From Bacteroidota bacterium (lineage in GTDB: Bacteria; Bacteroidota; Bacteroidia; Palsa-965), in the NCBI GenBank assembly GCA_016194975.1, contig JACQAM010000008.1:295038-359037 (forward strand): DNA of 64,000 nucleotides. Reading direction: 5' to 3'. This document shows, piece after piece, positions 1-7,880 of this stretch; the stretch's first letter is position 1; every line of letters begins with the position of its first letter. Below the pieces are notes generated by a model. That model was not told the DNA's origin, did not search any database, and worked only from the letters and a program-made list of their open reading frames with translations. Made by a program: the position numbers and the translations under genes.

Positions 1-93
1 ATGAAGAGAGCCATTACAATGGTCTTGATTGGGACCTTGGTGTTGCTGGCAATCAGTGTAACATATGCTTTCACGGTGTACTATCACAAGTGA
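1..93 (+). CDS. possible 30-residue membrane peptide
   Basis: An open frame starts with ATG at the first base and encodes 30 residues: a Met-Lys-Arg start followed by one hydrophobic helix (about residues 5-25) and a polar end (YYHK). It looks like a single-pass membrane peptide. A strong terminator hairpin follows 58 bases downstream on the same strand, which supports rightward transcription. Sequence upstream is not visible, so this could be the tail of a longer gene. I do not recognise a family. Confidence 0.25.
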   Translation: MKRAITMVLIGTLVLLAISVTYAFTVYYHK

Positions 94-150
94 AAGCGGC
101 AGGACCCGATCAGTATCGCTTTCGGGAGAAAAGCGAGGCTTAGAGGAAGA

Positions 151-176
151 ACGGTCACCCAAAGTGGCCGTTTTTT
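151..176 (+). terminator. intrinsic terminator
   Basis: Stem ACGGTCAC (151-158) pairs with GTGGCCGT (164-171), with one G-T pair and a 5-nt loop, and runs into a T tract. It would end rightward transcription from the start of the window. Confidence 0.65.
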
Positions 177-290
177 ATTCCATCAATCAGTCGAAACAGA
201 AATCCCAGCATTTGCCTCAATTGCTGGATGAAGTCCTACGCTGACAAATATTGAGAGGAAAGCCTTAGAAAAGGAACGTTACTTGGCATT

Positions 291-983
291 ATGGATCAAA
301 TGCAACAAGTGAACCGCAGAATGCTTTCGGCCCGGAATGCAATGAATGCCGGCGTGTTTGTTTTTTTCTGGTTGCCCGTCATTTTACTTTCGTTGCTGCT
401 GGTGGTGAATACCATTCCGTATTTCACTTTCAAAACCGATTTTTCTTTTCTCCGCGACAGAACGGTGTTGTACAATAAATGGGTGTGGCGCTGGAGTTTT
501 TACATTCACATTGCTGCCGGAGCTTTCTGCATTCTCACCGCGCTGCTGCAATTCTCTTCCTGGATTCTGCACAAGCGAAAAAAAATTCATACGGTGGCGG
601 GAAAAATTTATGTGTTCGTCGTCTTGTTGCTCGGCGCGCCCAGCGGATTCTACATGACTTTTTTTGCAGAAGGCGGTCCTGCAGAAAGAATTTGCTTCAT
701 GTGCATGGCGGTGTTCTGGTTTTTTACAACGTACAAAGGATTCGTGACGGCCGCTTACCAGAAAAATTATCTCGCGCATAAATTCTGGATGATGCGCTCG
801 TACGCGATGGTGCTTACCGCAGTCACCTTCCGCGTTTACCATATCATTTTTCATCACGCAGGAATGGAAGAGTTCACGAATTATTCCGTTTCACTCTGGA
901 TCAGCGTGATCGGAAATGCACTGGTGGCAGAAGCCATTATTTTTTTTCAGGCAAGAAATTATCTTAAAACCATCACCACATGA
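291..983 (+). CDS. DUF2306-type membrane protein
   Basis: A 230-residue polytopic membrane protein with about six hydrophobic helices. The histidines in the second helix (WSFYIHIAAGAFCILTALLQ) and the later LAHKFWMMRSYA and RVYHIIFHH segments match the layout of the DUF2306 family of predicted membrane proteins, whose function is unknown. The stop overlaps the next start (ATGA at 980-983), so the two genes are probably translationally coupled. Start chosen at ATG 291; a second in-frame ATG lies 10 codons later. The family call rests on general pattern only. Confidence 0.7.
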   Translation: MDQMQQVNRRMLSARNAMNAGVFVFFWLPVILLSLLLVVNTIPYFTFKTDFSFLRDRTVLYNKWVWRWSFYIHIAAGAFCILTALLQFSSWILHKRKKIHTVAGKIYVFVVLLLGAPSGFYMTFFAEGGPAERICFMCMAVFWFFTTYKGFVTAAYQKNYLAHKFWMMRSYAMVLTAVTFRVYHIIFHHAGMEEFTNYSVSLWISVIGNALVAEAIIFFQARNYLKTITT

Positions 984-1261
984 AAACTTTCATCGGGATC
1001 ACCGTCGCCGCATTTCTCTCTGCGGGAATTTATGGTTTCATCGACATGGCGCGCGATGTGAATAAAGGAACGTATATCTCATATCCGAAAAACGATGAGC
1101 CGGAAAAAAATGTTATTGTTCCCATGAAGAAAACGATCGTGAATAAAGACGGGACAAAAAAAACTGTCACCTATTACATGGTGAAACCACAGGTCGTGAA
1201 AAAGAAAAAGAAAAAAAAGAAAATCATAGACGCGGAAGAATATTCAAGGGGCAGTGCATGA
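980..1261 (+). CDS. small lysine-rich anchored protein
   Basis: A 93-residue protein that overlaps the preceding DUF2306 gene by four bases. One N-terminal hydrophobic segment (residues 4-22) is followed by a charged region and a very basic stretch near the end (VVKKKKKKKKII), then a short acidic end. It is probably an inner-membrane-anchored or secreted small protein working with the DUF2306 protein. No family recognised. Confidence 0.6.
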   Translation: MKTFIGITVAAFLSAGIYGFIDMARDVNKGTYISYPKNDEPEKNVIVPMKKTIVNKDGTKKTVTYYMVKPQVVKKKKKKKKIIDAEEYSRGSA

Positions 1262-1482
1262 GGGTCGCCGCAGTCAATTGTTTACCTTCAGCTGATTCGC
1301 TGAAATAATTTCATCTGTAATCCTGTAACTTTTTTCCATTTGCGCATTATACTATCGGTAACCACGGAAACTATTAATGGTGACCACCCGGCGTAATACC
1401 CGGTTTATGGAGTTGGCAGGGACCGCAGCCCGTGCTCCATACTTTACACCCGCATGACGTCCTCCGTTATGTGGGTTTTTTT

Positions 1483-1578
1483 TACTGTACGAACTACGAA
1501 ATGCACGAAGTACGAAGTGACGAATAGAAAAATTACTTTCGTATTTCGTACTTCGTGCATTTCGTAGTTCGTACAGTA
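1483..1578. repeat. 34-bp perfect inverted repeat between convergent genes
   Basis: Left arm 1483-1516 and right arm 1545-1578 are exact reverse complements, separated by 28 bases. The arms are built from repeated TACGAA/ACGAAGT words. The repeat ends 3 bases before the end of gpmI, in a 319-bp gap (1262-1580) that holds no gene I can support. It could act as a two-way terminator or be a palindromic repeat element. A structure of the same kind lies at 41012-41265. Confidence 0.85.
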
Positions 1579-1580
1579 GT

Positions 1581-3104
1581 TCATCCAATCAGAACATTCC
1601 CATTCATCTCTTTCGGAATTGCAATTTCCATTAGGGTAAGCAGGGTAGGGGCGATGTCGGCGAGGCGGCCGTTCTGAATTTTTTTATTATGATCGTCAAT
1701 GAGAATGCAGGGCACCGGGTTTTTAGTGTGTGCTGTATTCGGTGAGCCGTCTTCGTTGATCGCGTAATCGGCATTGCCATGATCAGCGATGATGATGAAG
1801 GAGTAATTTTTTTTCATTCCCATTTCCACCACGCGTTTCAAACAGGCATCGACAGTTTCCGCTGCTTTTACAATGGCAGAATAAACACCGGTGTGGCCCA
1901 CCATATCGGCATTTGCAAAATTCAGGCAAATAAAATCTGCTGTTTCATTTTCCAGCTCGGTGACAATGGCATCCGTCACTTCATTGGCGCTCATTTCAGG
2001 TTGCAGATCATACGTCGCCACTTTTGGTGAAGGGATCATGATGCGTTTTTCCCCATCGAATTCTTTTTCTCTTCCGCCTGAAAAGAAAAAAGTAACGTGA
2101 GGATATTTTTCTGTTTCAGCAATGCGGATCTGTTTTTTTCCGGCCTTCGAAATTATTTCACCGATCGTATTCACCAGATCATTTTTTCCGTAAACAACTT
2201 TCACCTGCTGAAAAGTGTGATCGTAAATGGTCATCGTTACATAATAGAGCGGAATAGTTTTCATGCCCTGCTCCGGCATATTTTTCTGCGTGAGTACTGT
2301 TGTAATTTCCCGGCAACGATCTGTTCTGAAATTAAAACAGAATACGGCATCACCTTCTTCAATCTTTGCAACCGGAGAGCCGTCATCATTCGTCATGATG
2401 AGCGGTTTGATGAATTCATCGGTCACACCGTTTGCATACGATCTGCTTATTGCTTCAATCGCGTCAGAAGATTTTTCACCAATGCCATTTATCATTCCAT
2501 CGTAGGCGATCTTCACACGTTCCCATCTTTTATCGCGGTCCATTGCATAATATCTTCCGGTTATTGTTGCCAGTTTTCCCGTGGTGTGTTTCATGTGTGC
2601 GAGCAGGTGCGTGATGAAATTTTTTCCACTCTTCGGATCTGTGTCGCGCCCGTCTGTGAATGCGTGCACGAAAACATTTTTCAAATCGTAATTAGTTGCG
2701 CACTCAAGAAGATGATGAAGATGGAACTGGGAAGAATGAACGCCGCCATCGGAAACGAGTCCAATGAAATGCAGCTTTTTCCCTGACGTTTTCACATGAT
2801 CAAAAAGTTCAAGAATTGTTTTTTCACTGTCAATGGTTTTTTCGCGGCAGGCTTTGTTGATCATTTCGAGATCCTGGTAAACAATTCTTCCTGCACCGAT
2901 ATTCAGGTGTCCCACTTCGGAATTTCCCATTTGCCCGTCGGGAAGTCCTACGTCGAGCCCGGAAGTCTGCAGCGTACTGTGCGGAAATTTTTTCATGAGT
3001 TCCCTGTAAAAAGGAACGTTGGAATGAGCGATCGCATCGGCTTTCGATCCGTCACCGATTCCCCAACCGTCGAGAATAATCAATACTGCTTTCCTGTTGT
3101 TCAT
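1581..3104 (-). CDS. gpmI: 2,3-bisphosphoglycerate-independent phosphoglycerate mutase
   Basis: Cytoplasmic glycolytic enzyme that interconverts 3- and 2-phosphoglycerate using two Mn ions. The 507-residue length is normal. N-terminal LILDGWGIGDG (metal-binding Asp12), the phosphoserine loop PDGQMGNSEVGHLNIGAGR (nucleophile Ser62), central RYYAMDRDKRWER and C-terminal DHGNAD plus AHTKNPVPC (metal ligands) are all present, so the enzyme should be active. The start codon overlaps the end of the upstream histidine kinase gene (3101-3104), so both should be on one leftward transcript. Confidence 0.97.
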   Translation of the reverse strand: MNNRKAVLIILDGWGIGDGSKADAIAHSNVPFYRELMKKFPHSTLQTSGLDVGLPDGQMGNSEVGHLNIGAGRIVYQDLEMINKACREKTIDSEKTILELFDHVKTSGKKLHFIGLVSDGGVHSSQFHLHHLLECATNYDLKNVFVHAFTDGRDTDPKSGKNFITHLLAHMKHTTGKLATITGRYYAMDRDKRWERVKIAYDGMINGIGEKSSDAIEAISRSYANGVTDEFIKPLIMTNDDGSPVAKIEEGDAVFCFNFRTDRCREITTVLTQKNMPEQGMKTIPLYYVTMTIYDHTFQQVKVVYGKNDLVNTIGEIISKAGKKQIRIAETEKYPHVTFFFSGGREKEFDGEKRIMIPSPKVATYDLQPEMSANEVTDAIVTELENETADFICLNFANADMVGHTGVYSAIVKAAETVDACLKRVVEMGMKKNYSFIIIADHGNADYAINEDGSPNTAHTKNPVPCILIDDHNKKIQNGRLADIAPTLLTLMEIAIPKEMNGNVLIG

Positions 3105-4090
3105 GTCAATGGAATTCCGATTTCAAAAATAGTTCCTTTGCCCGTGTTATCGCGCACGCTGATGTTCCATCCATGTGCGTGCACCAGGTTGCGCACAATA
3201 TACAATCCGAGGCCGGTGCCTTTTGTTCTTCTTGTTTCCTCATTCCCGATACGGTAGAATCTCCCGAAAATATTTTCTTTTTCATTTTCCGGAATACCGG
3301 CGCCGCGGTCCGTGATCGTTATAGCAACGGCCTTGTTTTTTTTCTTCATTGAAACACTGATCAAAGAATCTGCCTGGGAATATTTTACTGCATTCTCCAG
3401 CAGGTTGATGATGATGGAATGGAAACTCATTTTATCTGTTGCGCAGATAATATTTTTTTCGATGGAACATTCCAGCCGGTGTTCGCGTGCAAAATTGTTC
3501 TTCGATTTTGTGCAAAGGTCTTCCAGCAGATCAGAAATATTTTCCTGCTGCATGCGCAGCGAATAGGTATGATCATCGATGCGGGCAGCAACAAGAATAT
3601 TCTCAATGAGAACATTCAGCCGGTCGATGTCTTCGATCGCATTATCCTGCATCTCTGTTTGTTTTTCTTTCGGTAATTCGCGTTTGCGCAATGTTTCGAG
3701 CTGAAGGCGAATGGAAGCAAGTGGAGAACGAAGTTCGTGAGTTACGGATAGAATAAAATTTTTCTGGCGTTCGTTCAGCGCCACTTCTTTTCTGAAACTG
3801 TTCCGTGTCCGGTAAATTCCAAGAATGAGCAGGATGAGAAAGACCGAACCTTCGCCGAAGATCATGATCCATTGCTTGTGAAGTTTGGAATTCAATTCAT
3901 CGCCGGGAACGGTACTCACTTCTTCGTTCAAACCCCGCTGTACATTTTGCGAAAGAATTTTCTGTTCCAGCCGGTGAATTTCATTTTCCTGCTTCACGAG
4001 CAAAAAAGTCCACCAGCAGAATTGCAACATTACGTAAGCACAAAGAATGTAGAATAATAAAAGTGGCCGTGGGCGTTTCCCGCTTTTCAT
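3101..4090 (-). CDS. membrane sensor histidine kinase
   Basis: A 329-residue two-component kinase. Two transmembrane helices (about residues 9-31 and 75-92) enclose a short periplasmic sensor. The HisKA segment carries the phospho-accepting His in SVTHELRSPLASIR (about residue 118). The ATPase domain has the N box NLLENAVKYS, the G1 box DRGAGIP and the G2 box GTGLGLYIV. No response regulator lies nearby, so this is an orphan kinase; it instead overlaps gpmI by four bases, an unusual partner. A TAnnTTTG box ends 4 nt before the ATG. Ligand unknown. Confidence 0.93.
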   Translation of the reverse strand: MKSGKRPRPLLLFYILCAYVMLQFCWWTFLLVKQENEIHRLEQKILSQNVQRGLNEEVSTVPGDELNSKLHKQWIMIFGEGSVFLILLILGIYRTRNSFRKEVALNERQKNFILSVTHELRSPLASIRLQLETLRKRELPKEKQTEMQDNAIEDIDRLNVLIENILVAARIDDHTYSLRMQQENISDLLEDLCTKSKNNFAREHRLECSIEKNIICATDKMSFHSIIINLLENAVKYSQADSLISVSMKKKNKAVAITITDRGAGIPENEKENIFGRFYRIGNEETRRTKGTGLGLYIVRNLVHAHGWNISVRDNTGKGTIFEIGIPLT

Positions 4091-4094
4091 TCTT

Positions 4095-4102
4095 CAAAGA
4101 TA
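4095..4102 (-). promoter_or_regulatory. -7 promoter box for the histidine kinase/gpmI unit
   Basis: TATCTTTG on the minus strand fits the Bacteroidota -7 consensus TAnnTTTG and ends 4 nt before the ATG at 4090. The transcript would therefore start at or very near the start codon. Confidence 0.6.
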
Positions 4103-4116
4103 GACAGGGGATGTGA

Positions 4117-4151
4117 GATTCAAGATTCAAGATTCAAAAATCAAGATTCAA
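4117..4151. repeat. GATTCAA heptamer tandem repeat
   Basis: Five consecutive 7-base units: GATTCAA three times, AAATCAA, then GATTCAA. They lie just upstream of the histidine kinase promoter and could vary in copy number. Confidence 0.75.
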
Positions 4152-4214
4152 AAATTAATTCTCCGATGAACTATTCCTTCTTTTTGGAATTTGGGTTTTC
4201 TTTTTTGTGATTTT

Positions 4215-4244
4215 TAAAAAAAAGAAATCCCGCTTTTGGCGGGA
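4215..4244 (-). terminator. intrinsic terminator after the lipoprotein gene
   Basis: Read leftward, TCCCGC pairs with GCGGGA around a 5-nt loop (stem 4228-4244), followed by a T-rich tract (the A run at 4215-4226 on the plus strand). It lies downstream of the leftward gene that ends at 4324. Confidence 0.7.
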
Positions 4245-4323
4245 CTCTTTCGAGAAGAACTGCTAACAAACCCATGAAATTACACCTCTTCTCTGTCTGG
4301 TACCGGCTATGAAACCGGCAAGA

Positions 4324-4776
4324 TTACTTTGTAATGTGTTCGGGTGTAAAATCGACAAAGCCGTTTTTAATTTCCCGCGCATCATTTTCAAGTGATGCAA
4401 TATTTTTCATCAGATCATCGAGCTGAGCTTTGTTACGCACAGAATTGGAGGTATCGGACTGGATGAGCTGAAGTTTATTATAATCGAGTAACTGCTGGTA
4501 ATGCGTAATTATATCATTGTGATGTTTGATAAGACCGAGCGCTTTACTGTCGCTGTTGCAACCCATCTCATTGCTGTATTGCTGCACATGTGACTGGTGA
4601 ACTTTTTTCATTTCATTCAGCTTCATTTCAAACTGTACGATCTGTGCGCGTAGTTCGGCTGCAGGGCCAGCATTGTTCACTTCGGCTTTCGTATCACTGC
4701 ATGCGGTGTAACTGATGCCGAGCATAGTGAGTGCGAGAGCAAGTGTGGGAAGAATAGCGTTTCTGATGACTTCCAT
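4324..4776 (-). CDS. putative lipoprotein, helical, 150 aa
   Basis: The start is placed at the ATG giving MEVIRNAILPT; an upstream in-frame start would put extra residues before the signal peptide. A hydrophobic signal segment ends at SYTAC with Cys26 as probable lipidation site. The mature part is almost wholly helical, with heptad-like stretches (ELRAQIVQFEMKLNEM; LDDLMKNIASLENDARE). A TAnnTTTG box lies 15 nt upstream. No family recognised. Confidence 0.7.
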   Translation of the reverse strand: MEVIRNAILPTLALALTMLGISYTACSDTKAEVNNAGPAAELRAQIVQFEMKLNEMKKVHQSHVQQYSNEMGCNSDSKALGLIKHHNDIITHYQQLLDYNKLQLIQSDTSNSVRNKAQLDDLMKNIASLENDAREIKNGFVDFTPEHITK

Positions 4777-4791
4777 TTTTTTATTGACGAG

Positions 4792-4799
4792 CAAAAATA
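4792..4799 (-). promoter_or_regulatory. -7 promoter box
   Basis: TATTTTTG on the minus strand, 15 nt before the ATG at 4776, fits TAnnTTTG. Confidence 0.5.
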
Positions 4800-5138
4800 T
4801 AGTTCCTTGCAAATGCGTGATAAGGAATTAGACCACAGGAAAATTGAGGGGGATGAAATGCGGAAAGAAGGCGATGAGTGAAATGGTCGGGAGTCGGGAA
4901 TGGAGGAGGATTCAGAAGGCGGTAAGCAGTATGCAGTAGCGGCAGTTTAAAGCGGCAGCGGCAATCCAAACAAATCTTTGAGAATCTGTGAAGCATCTGC
5001 GGTAATATTTAGGTGTCAGTTACCGATTCCCATTGGGGAAATGCGAAAATAATTTCTGAACGCCAGTGGATATCGCGTTTCCGTAATAGTTGAAATTCTT
5101 ACCCATCAGAATCATTTGGCTTATTATAGGGAAGAATA
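4800..5138. other. intergenic stretch without a supported gene
   Basis: I see no credible coding region here. The stretch is G/A-rich and contains short GCAGTA/GCGGCA repetitions and, near 4985-5012, words resembling the AATCTGTGGCAATATT repeat found elsewhere in the window. Confidence 0.5.
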
Positions 5139-5146
5139 TATATTTG
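5139..5146 (+). promoter_or_regulatory. tRNA promoter (-33 TTTG and -7 TATATTTG)
   Basis: TATATTTG at 5139-5146 is preceded by TTTG at 5115-5118 with a 20-nt spacer, the arrangement known for Bacteroidota housekeeping promoters. Transcription would begin a few bases before the tRNA at 5158. Confidence 0.7.
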
Positions 5147-5157
5147 CACCCCCAATC

Positions 5158-5232
5158 GGGAGCTTAGCTCAGCTGGTTCAGAGCATCTGCCTTACAAGCA
5201 GAGGGTCACAGGTTCGAACCCTGTAGCTCCCA
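5158..5232 (+). tRNA. tRNA-Val (anticodon TAC)
   Basis: 75-nt cloverleaf: acceptor GGGAGCT/AGCTCCC, D stem GCTC/GAGC, anticodon stem TCTGC/GCAGA with loop CTTACAA (anticodon TAC, normal T33), T stem ACAGG/CCTGT with loop TTCGAAC, discriminator A. All stems are fully paired. CCA is not encoded. Confidence 0.97.
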
Positions 5233-5234
5233 CG

Positions 5235-5265
5235 AAAAAAGTCGCTTCATCAATAGCGACTTTTT
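5235..5265 (+). terminator. terminator between the two tRNA genes
   Basis: AAAAAGTCGC pairs with GCGACTTTTT around a 10-nt loop and ends in T residues. It should end most transcripts of the first tRNA. Confidence 0.75.
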
Positions 5266-5278
5266 CTTTGAATTTTTT

Positions 5279-5353
5279 GGGATGTTAGCTCAGCTGGTTT
5301 AGAGCGCTACCTCGACAAGGTAGAGGTCACAGGTTCGAACCCCGTACGTCCCA
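5279..5353 (+). tRNA. tRNA-Val (anticodon GAC) with atypical bases
   Basis: 75-nt cloverleaf: acceptor GGGATGT/ACGTCCC with one T-G pair, D stem GCTC/GAGC, anticodon stem CTACC/GGTAG, loop TCGACAA giving anticodon GAC. Two oddities stand out: position 33 is C where U is nearly universal, and the T stem ACAGG/CCCGT holds an A51-C63 mismatch. It lies 46 nt after a normal tRNA-Val(TAC). It may be functional, a decaying copy or a sequencing error; isotype by anticodon is clear. Confidence 0.85.
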
Positions 5354-5368
5354 CTTAATCACAAAGAG

Positions 5369-5394
5369 AGCTGTTCCTTAGGAATGGCTTTTTT
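5369..5394 (+). terminator. terminator after tRNA-Val(GAC)
   Basis: AGCTGTTCC pairs with GGAATGGCT (two G-T pairs) around a TTA loop, followed by six T residues. It lies just beyond the end of the convergent folC gene. Confidence 0.75.
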
Positions 5395-5397
5395 ATT

Positions 5398-6636
5398 TCA
5401 CATCGCCTCCGCCACCACGAACGTGCTTCCTCCAACGAAAACGAGATCATTTTTCTGCGCATTTTTCTGCGCAGCTTTCAAAGCGGTTTTTACCGAAGAA
5501 TATTTTTTTCCATGAAGTCCGTTTTTCCCTGCGAGAATTTTCAATTCTTCTGCATCCATCGCTCTTGGTAATTTTGCTTTGCAGAAATAGTATTCCGCAT
5601 TCACAGGAAGAAGTTTCAGTACTCCAGACGGATCTTTATCGCTAACCGTTCCGAAAACGAAATGAAGTTTCCGGAATTTCATTTTTTTCAATTGTGAAAC
5701 CACTTCTTTTATTCCCGCTTCATTATGGCCGGTGTCGCAGATGGTCAATGGTTTTTTACGGATAATGTCCCATCTTCCGCGGAGCCCGGTATTCTTCACC
5801 ACATTTTTTATTCCATCGCGAATATTTTTTTCTGAAATGGAAAAATTATTTTTTCGGAGTAGATCCACCGTTGCAAGAACAGTGCGGGTATTTTTTAATT
5901 GATAATTTCCTTGTAGCGGACAATTGAAGGCAAGAATTTTTTTGTCGGAAATATTTTTTTTATTCCGGTCGGCAAAAATCAATGGTGCATTTTTTTTCTT
6001 CGCCTTGCGGATAAAAACAGTTTTCACTTCCTCCTGCGTTTCACCGATGACGATCGGAATATTTTTTTTGATGATACCTGCTTTTTCTTCTGCGATTTTT
6101 TTCAGCGTGTTGCCAAGAAGATTCGTATGATCGTAACTGATGTTGGTGATCGCCGAACAAACCGGTGTGATCACATTCGTAGAATCGAGCCGCCCGCCAA
6201 GACCGGTTTCGATGATTGCGATGTCCACTTTTTTTTCTGAGAAATATTCAAACGCAAGTGCCACGGTCCATTCGAAAAAAGACGGTTCCGTTTTTTCAAA
6301 TATATTTTTATTCTTTTCTACAAAATCGACAATGAAATTTTTACTGATCATTTTACCACTCACACGAACGCGCTCGCGGAAATCTTTCAGGTGAGGAGAA
6401 GTGTACAAACCGGTTTTGTATCCTGCTTCCTGCAGGATGGAAGCGAGAAGATGTGATACCGATCCTTTCCCGTTTGTTCCTGCAATGTGAATGGAACGAA
6501 AATTATTTTCAGGATTTCCGAGTGTATTGCAAATGGAGATCGTATTCGAGAGATCGGCTTTGTACGCAGCCGGACCGATGCGTTGAAACATCGGCAGGCG
6601 TGCATACAAATAATTCAATGTTTGGGAATAGTTCAC
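5398..6636 (-). CDS. folC: folylpolyglutamate synthase / dihydrofolate synthase
   Basis: Mur-ligase-family cytoplasmic enzyme that adds glutamate to dihydropteroate and folates. The 412-residue length is normal. ATP-binding loop AGTNGKGSVSH (about residue 52-62), metal-site region ITNISYDHTNLLG, EKAGIIK and the C-terminal CDTGHNEAGIKE are present. The first four bases of its coding sequence (6633-6636) overlap the end of the TonB-like gene upstream, so it is the last gene of the exbB-exbD-tonB-like leftward operon. Confidence 0.95.
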   Translation of the reverse strand: MNYSQTLNYLYARLPMFQRIGPAAYKADLSNTISICNTLGNPENNFRSIHIAGTNGKGSVSHLLASILQEAGYKTGLYTSPHLKDFRERVRVSGKMISKNFIVDFVEKNKNIFEKTEPSFFEWTVALAFEYFSEKKVDIAIIETGLGGRLDSTNVITPVCSAITNISYDHTNLLGNTLKKIAEEKAGIIKKNIPIVIGETQEEVKTVFIRKAKKKNAPLIFADRNKKNISDKKILAFNCPLQGNYQLKNTRTVLATVDLLRKNNFSISEKNIRDGIKNVVKNTGLRGRWDIIRKKPLTICDTGHNEAGIKEVVSQLKKMKFRKLHFVFGTVSDKDPSGVLKLLPVNAEYYFCKAKLPRAMDAEELKILAGKNGLHGKKYSSVKTALKAAQKNAQKNDLVFVGGSTFVVAEAM

Positions 6637-7439
6637 CGAAGGGTGAATTTAATATCGATCGAAAGTAATTCATCAACCGGTGCGCTGCTATCGGCATTGA
6701 AAACAATTTTGTAAGCCGACTGAGTTGCGGTTGCACGCAGCGTGTTGTTGCTTGTTGTTCCTCCATTGCCGATCTCCGCACGTGTAACTTTTCCATCGCG
6801 ATCCACATGAACAAGTACCACAACAATTCCTTCTTCCTGCGTTGGATTTACAATTTCCGGTTTCGATTGGATGTGGCGATAACTTGTTCCATTGTTTCCG
6901 CCATTTCCTCCGTGACCAGGATCTCCGCCATTGTTTGGTCCCGGGCCATCACCACTTCCGTTTCCCATTCCTCCAGTGTAAGGATCACCATTTCCCTGTC
7001 CGCCGATGTTGATGGTGGCTTTGCCTTTGTTCTTGTTGAAATTTGCGAGCAGTTGATTGAGTTGTTGCTGCGTGAGCGAACTGTGCACATTCGGATTCGA
7101 AGAAATATTATTTGAATTCGGATCGGTTACACTTCCGCTGCTTATGGGATTTGTCGCCGTGCTTGCACTTCCTCCATCAGTAGTTCCTGCATGGCCCGTA
7201 TTTCCCTGCGAACCTCCGCCCTGCACACTTGCAGTTCCACCGCTTCCGTCATCGAATCCAACTTCGACAGCGATCACTTCCGGATCGGGGGGAATTGCAG
7301 GAATTGGAGTGATGATCTTCAGAAAAATAAGAATGAGAAGAAGTGTGATGGCAAACGATGCAGAAATGATCCACGCGAAAATTTTCGCTTTCCGTTCGTT
7401 GCTTTCTTCTCCAATCGTGTAAGCGAGTGTCGTTGCCAT
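6633..7439 (-). CDS. TonB-like energy transducer with Gly/Asn-rich linker
   Basis: A 268-residue protein with one transmembrane helix (about residues 24-42), a long low-complexity periplasmic linker rich in Gly, Asn, Ser and Thr (about 65-190), and a C-terminal TonB_C-like end (GIVVVLVHVDRDGKVTRAEI). It sits between exbD and folC with 2 bp and overlapping junctions, so it should be the third partner of this ExbB/ExbD pair, linking proton flow to the outer membrane in a TonB or TolA fashion. Gly/Asn instead of Pro linker is notable. Confidence 0.8.
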   Translation of the reverse strand: MATTLAYTIGEESNERKAKIFAWIISASFAITLLLILIFLKIITPIPAIPPDPEVIAVEVGFDDGSGGTASVQGGGSQGNTGHAGTTDGGSASTATNPISSGSVTDPNSNNISSNPNVHSSLTQQQLNQLLANFNKNKGKATINIGGQGNGDPYTGGMGNGSGDGPGPNNGGDPGHGGNGGNNGTSYRHIQSKPEIVNPTQEEGIVVVLVHVDRDGKVTRAEIGNGGTTSNNTLRATATQSAYKIVFNADSSAPVDELLSIDIKFTLR

Positions 7440-7441
7440 GG

Positions 7442-7840
7442 CTATCTGGATGTTTTAGCTGACAATACCATTTTCAATCCGAGCCGGCTTCCGATCTGCA
7501 GCACATCTGCAAGATCCTGTACAGTGAGTGTTTTGTCCAGGACGAGCATCACGCTTTTTGTATCCTGTGCTGTTGTTTCGGCAAGTAACGCCGGTTCCAT
7601 CTGGTCGATGGTAATTGGCAGGTTGTTTACGTAGTAGTTATGCTGTGCATCCACAGCGAGCATCACGCTTTTATTATTCATCGGGCTCACGGTTTTCGAA
7701 TTCGGAAGATCGAGCTTGATCACATTCCTGTTCGCGATCGTGGAGAGAATGATGAAGAACAACAGCAGGAAGAACATGATGTCGTTGAGCGAATCGGTGA
7801 AGACCTCTGCGCCTTCCCTGTTTTTCCTTCTGAGATTCAT
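7442..7840 (-). CDS. exbD: ExbD/TolR-family biopolymer transporter
   Basis: A 132-residue inner-membrane protein with one N-terminal helix and a periplasmic domain. The conserved membrane Asp is present in SLNDIMFFLLLFFIILS (Asp20). It forms the proton channel with the ExbB-like protein encoded 40 bp upstream and is followed after 2 bp by a TonB-like partner. Whether the set serves TonB or Tol-Pal function cannot be told from sequence alone. Confidence 0.9.
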   Translation of the reverse strand: MNLRRKNREGAEVFTDSLNDIMFFLLLFFIILSTIANRNVIKLDLPNSKTVSPMNNKSVMLAVDAQHNYYVNNLPITIDQMEPALLAETTAQDTKSVMLVLDKTLTVQDLADVLQIGSRLGLKMVLSAKTSR

Positions 7841-7880
7841 GAGTCGTGTGTTAATAACAAACGTAAAACGGAAGCAATTA

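Noticed and set aside
1352..1588. 78-codon minus-strand frame over the inverted repeat
   Set aside because: It is read through the palindromic repeat, has no family likeness and no promoter box.
2097..2786. 229-codon plus-strand frame opposite gpmI
   Set aside because: It lies wholly opposite a well-supported gene with all catalytic motifs.
7057..7422. 121-codon plus-strand frame opposite the TonB-like gene
   Set aside because: Shadow of the Gly/Asn-rich linker; low complexity explains the open frame.
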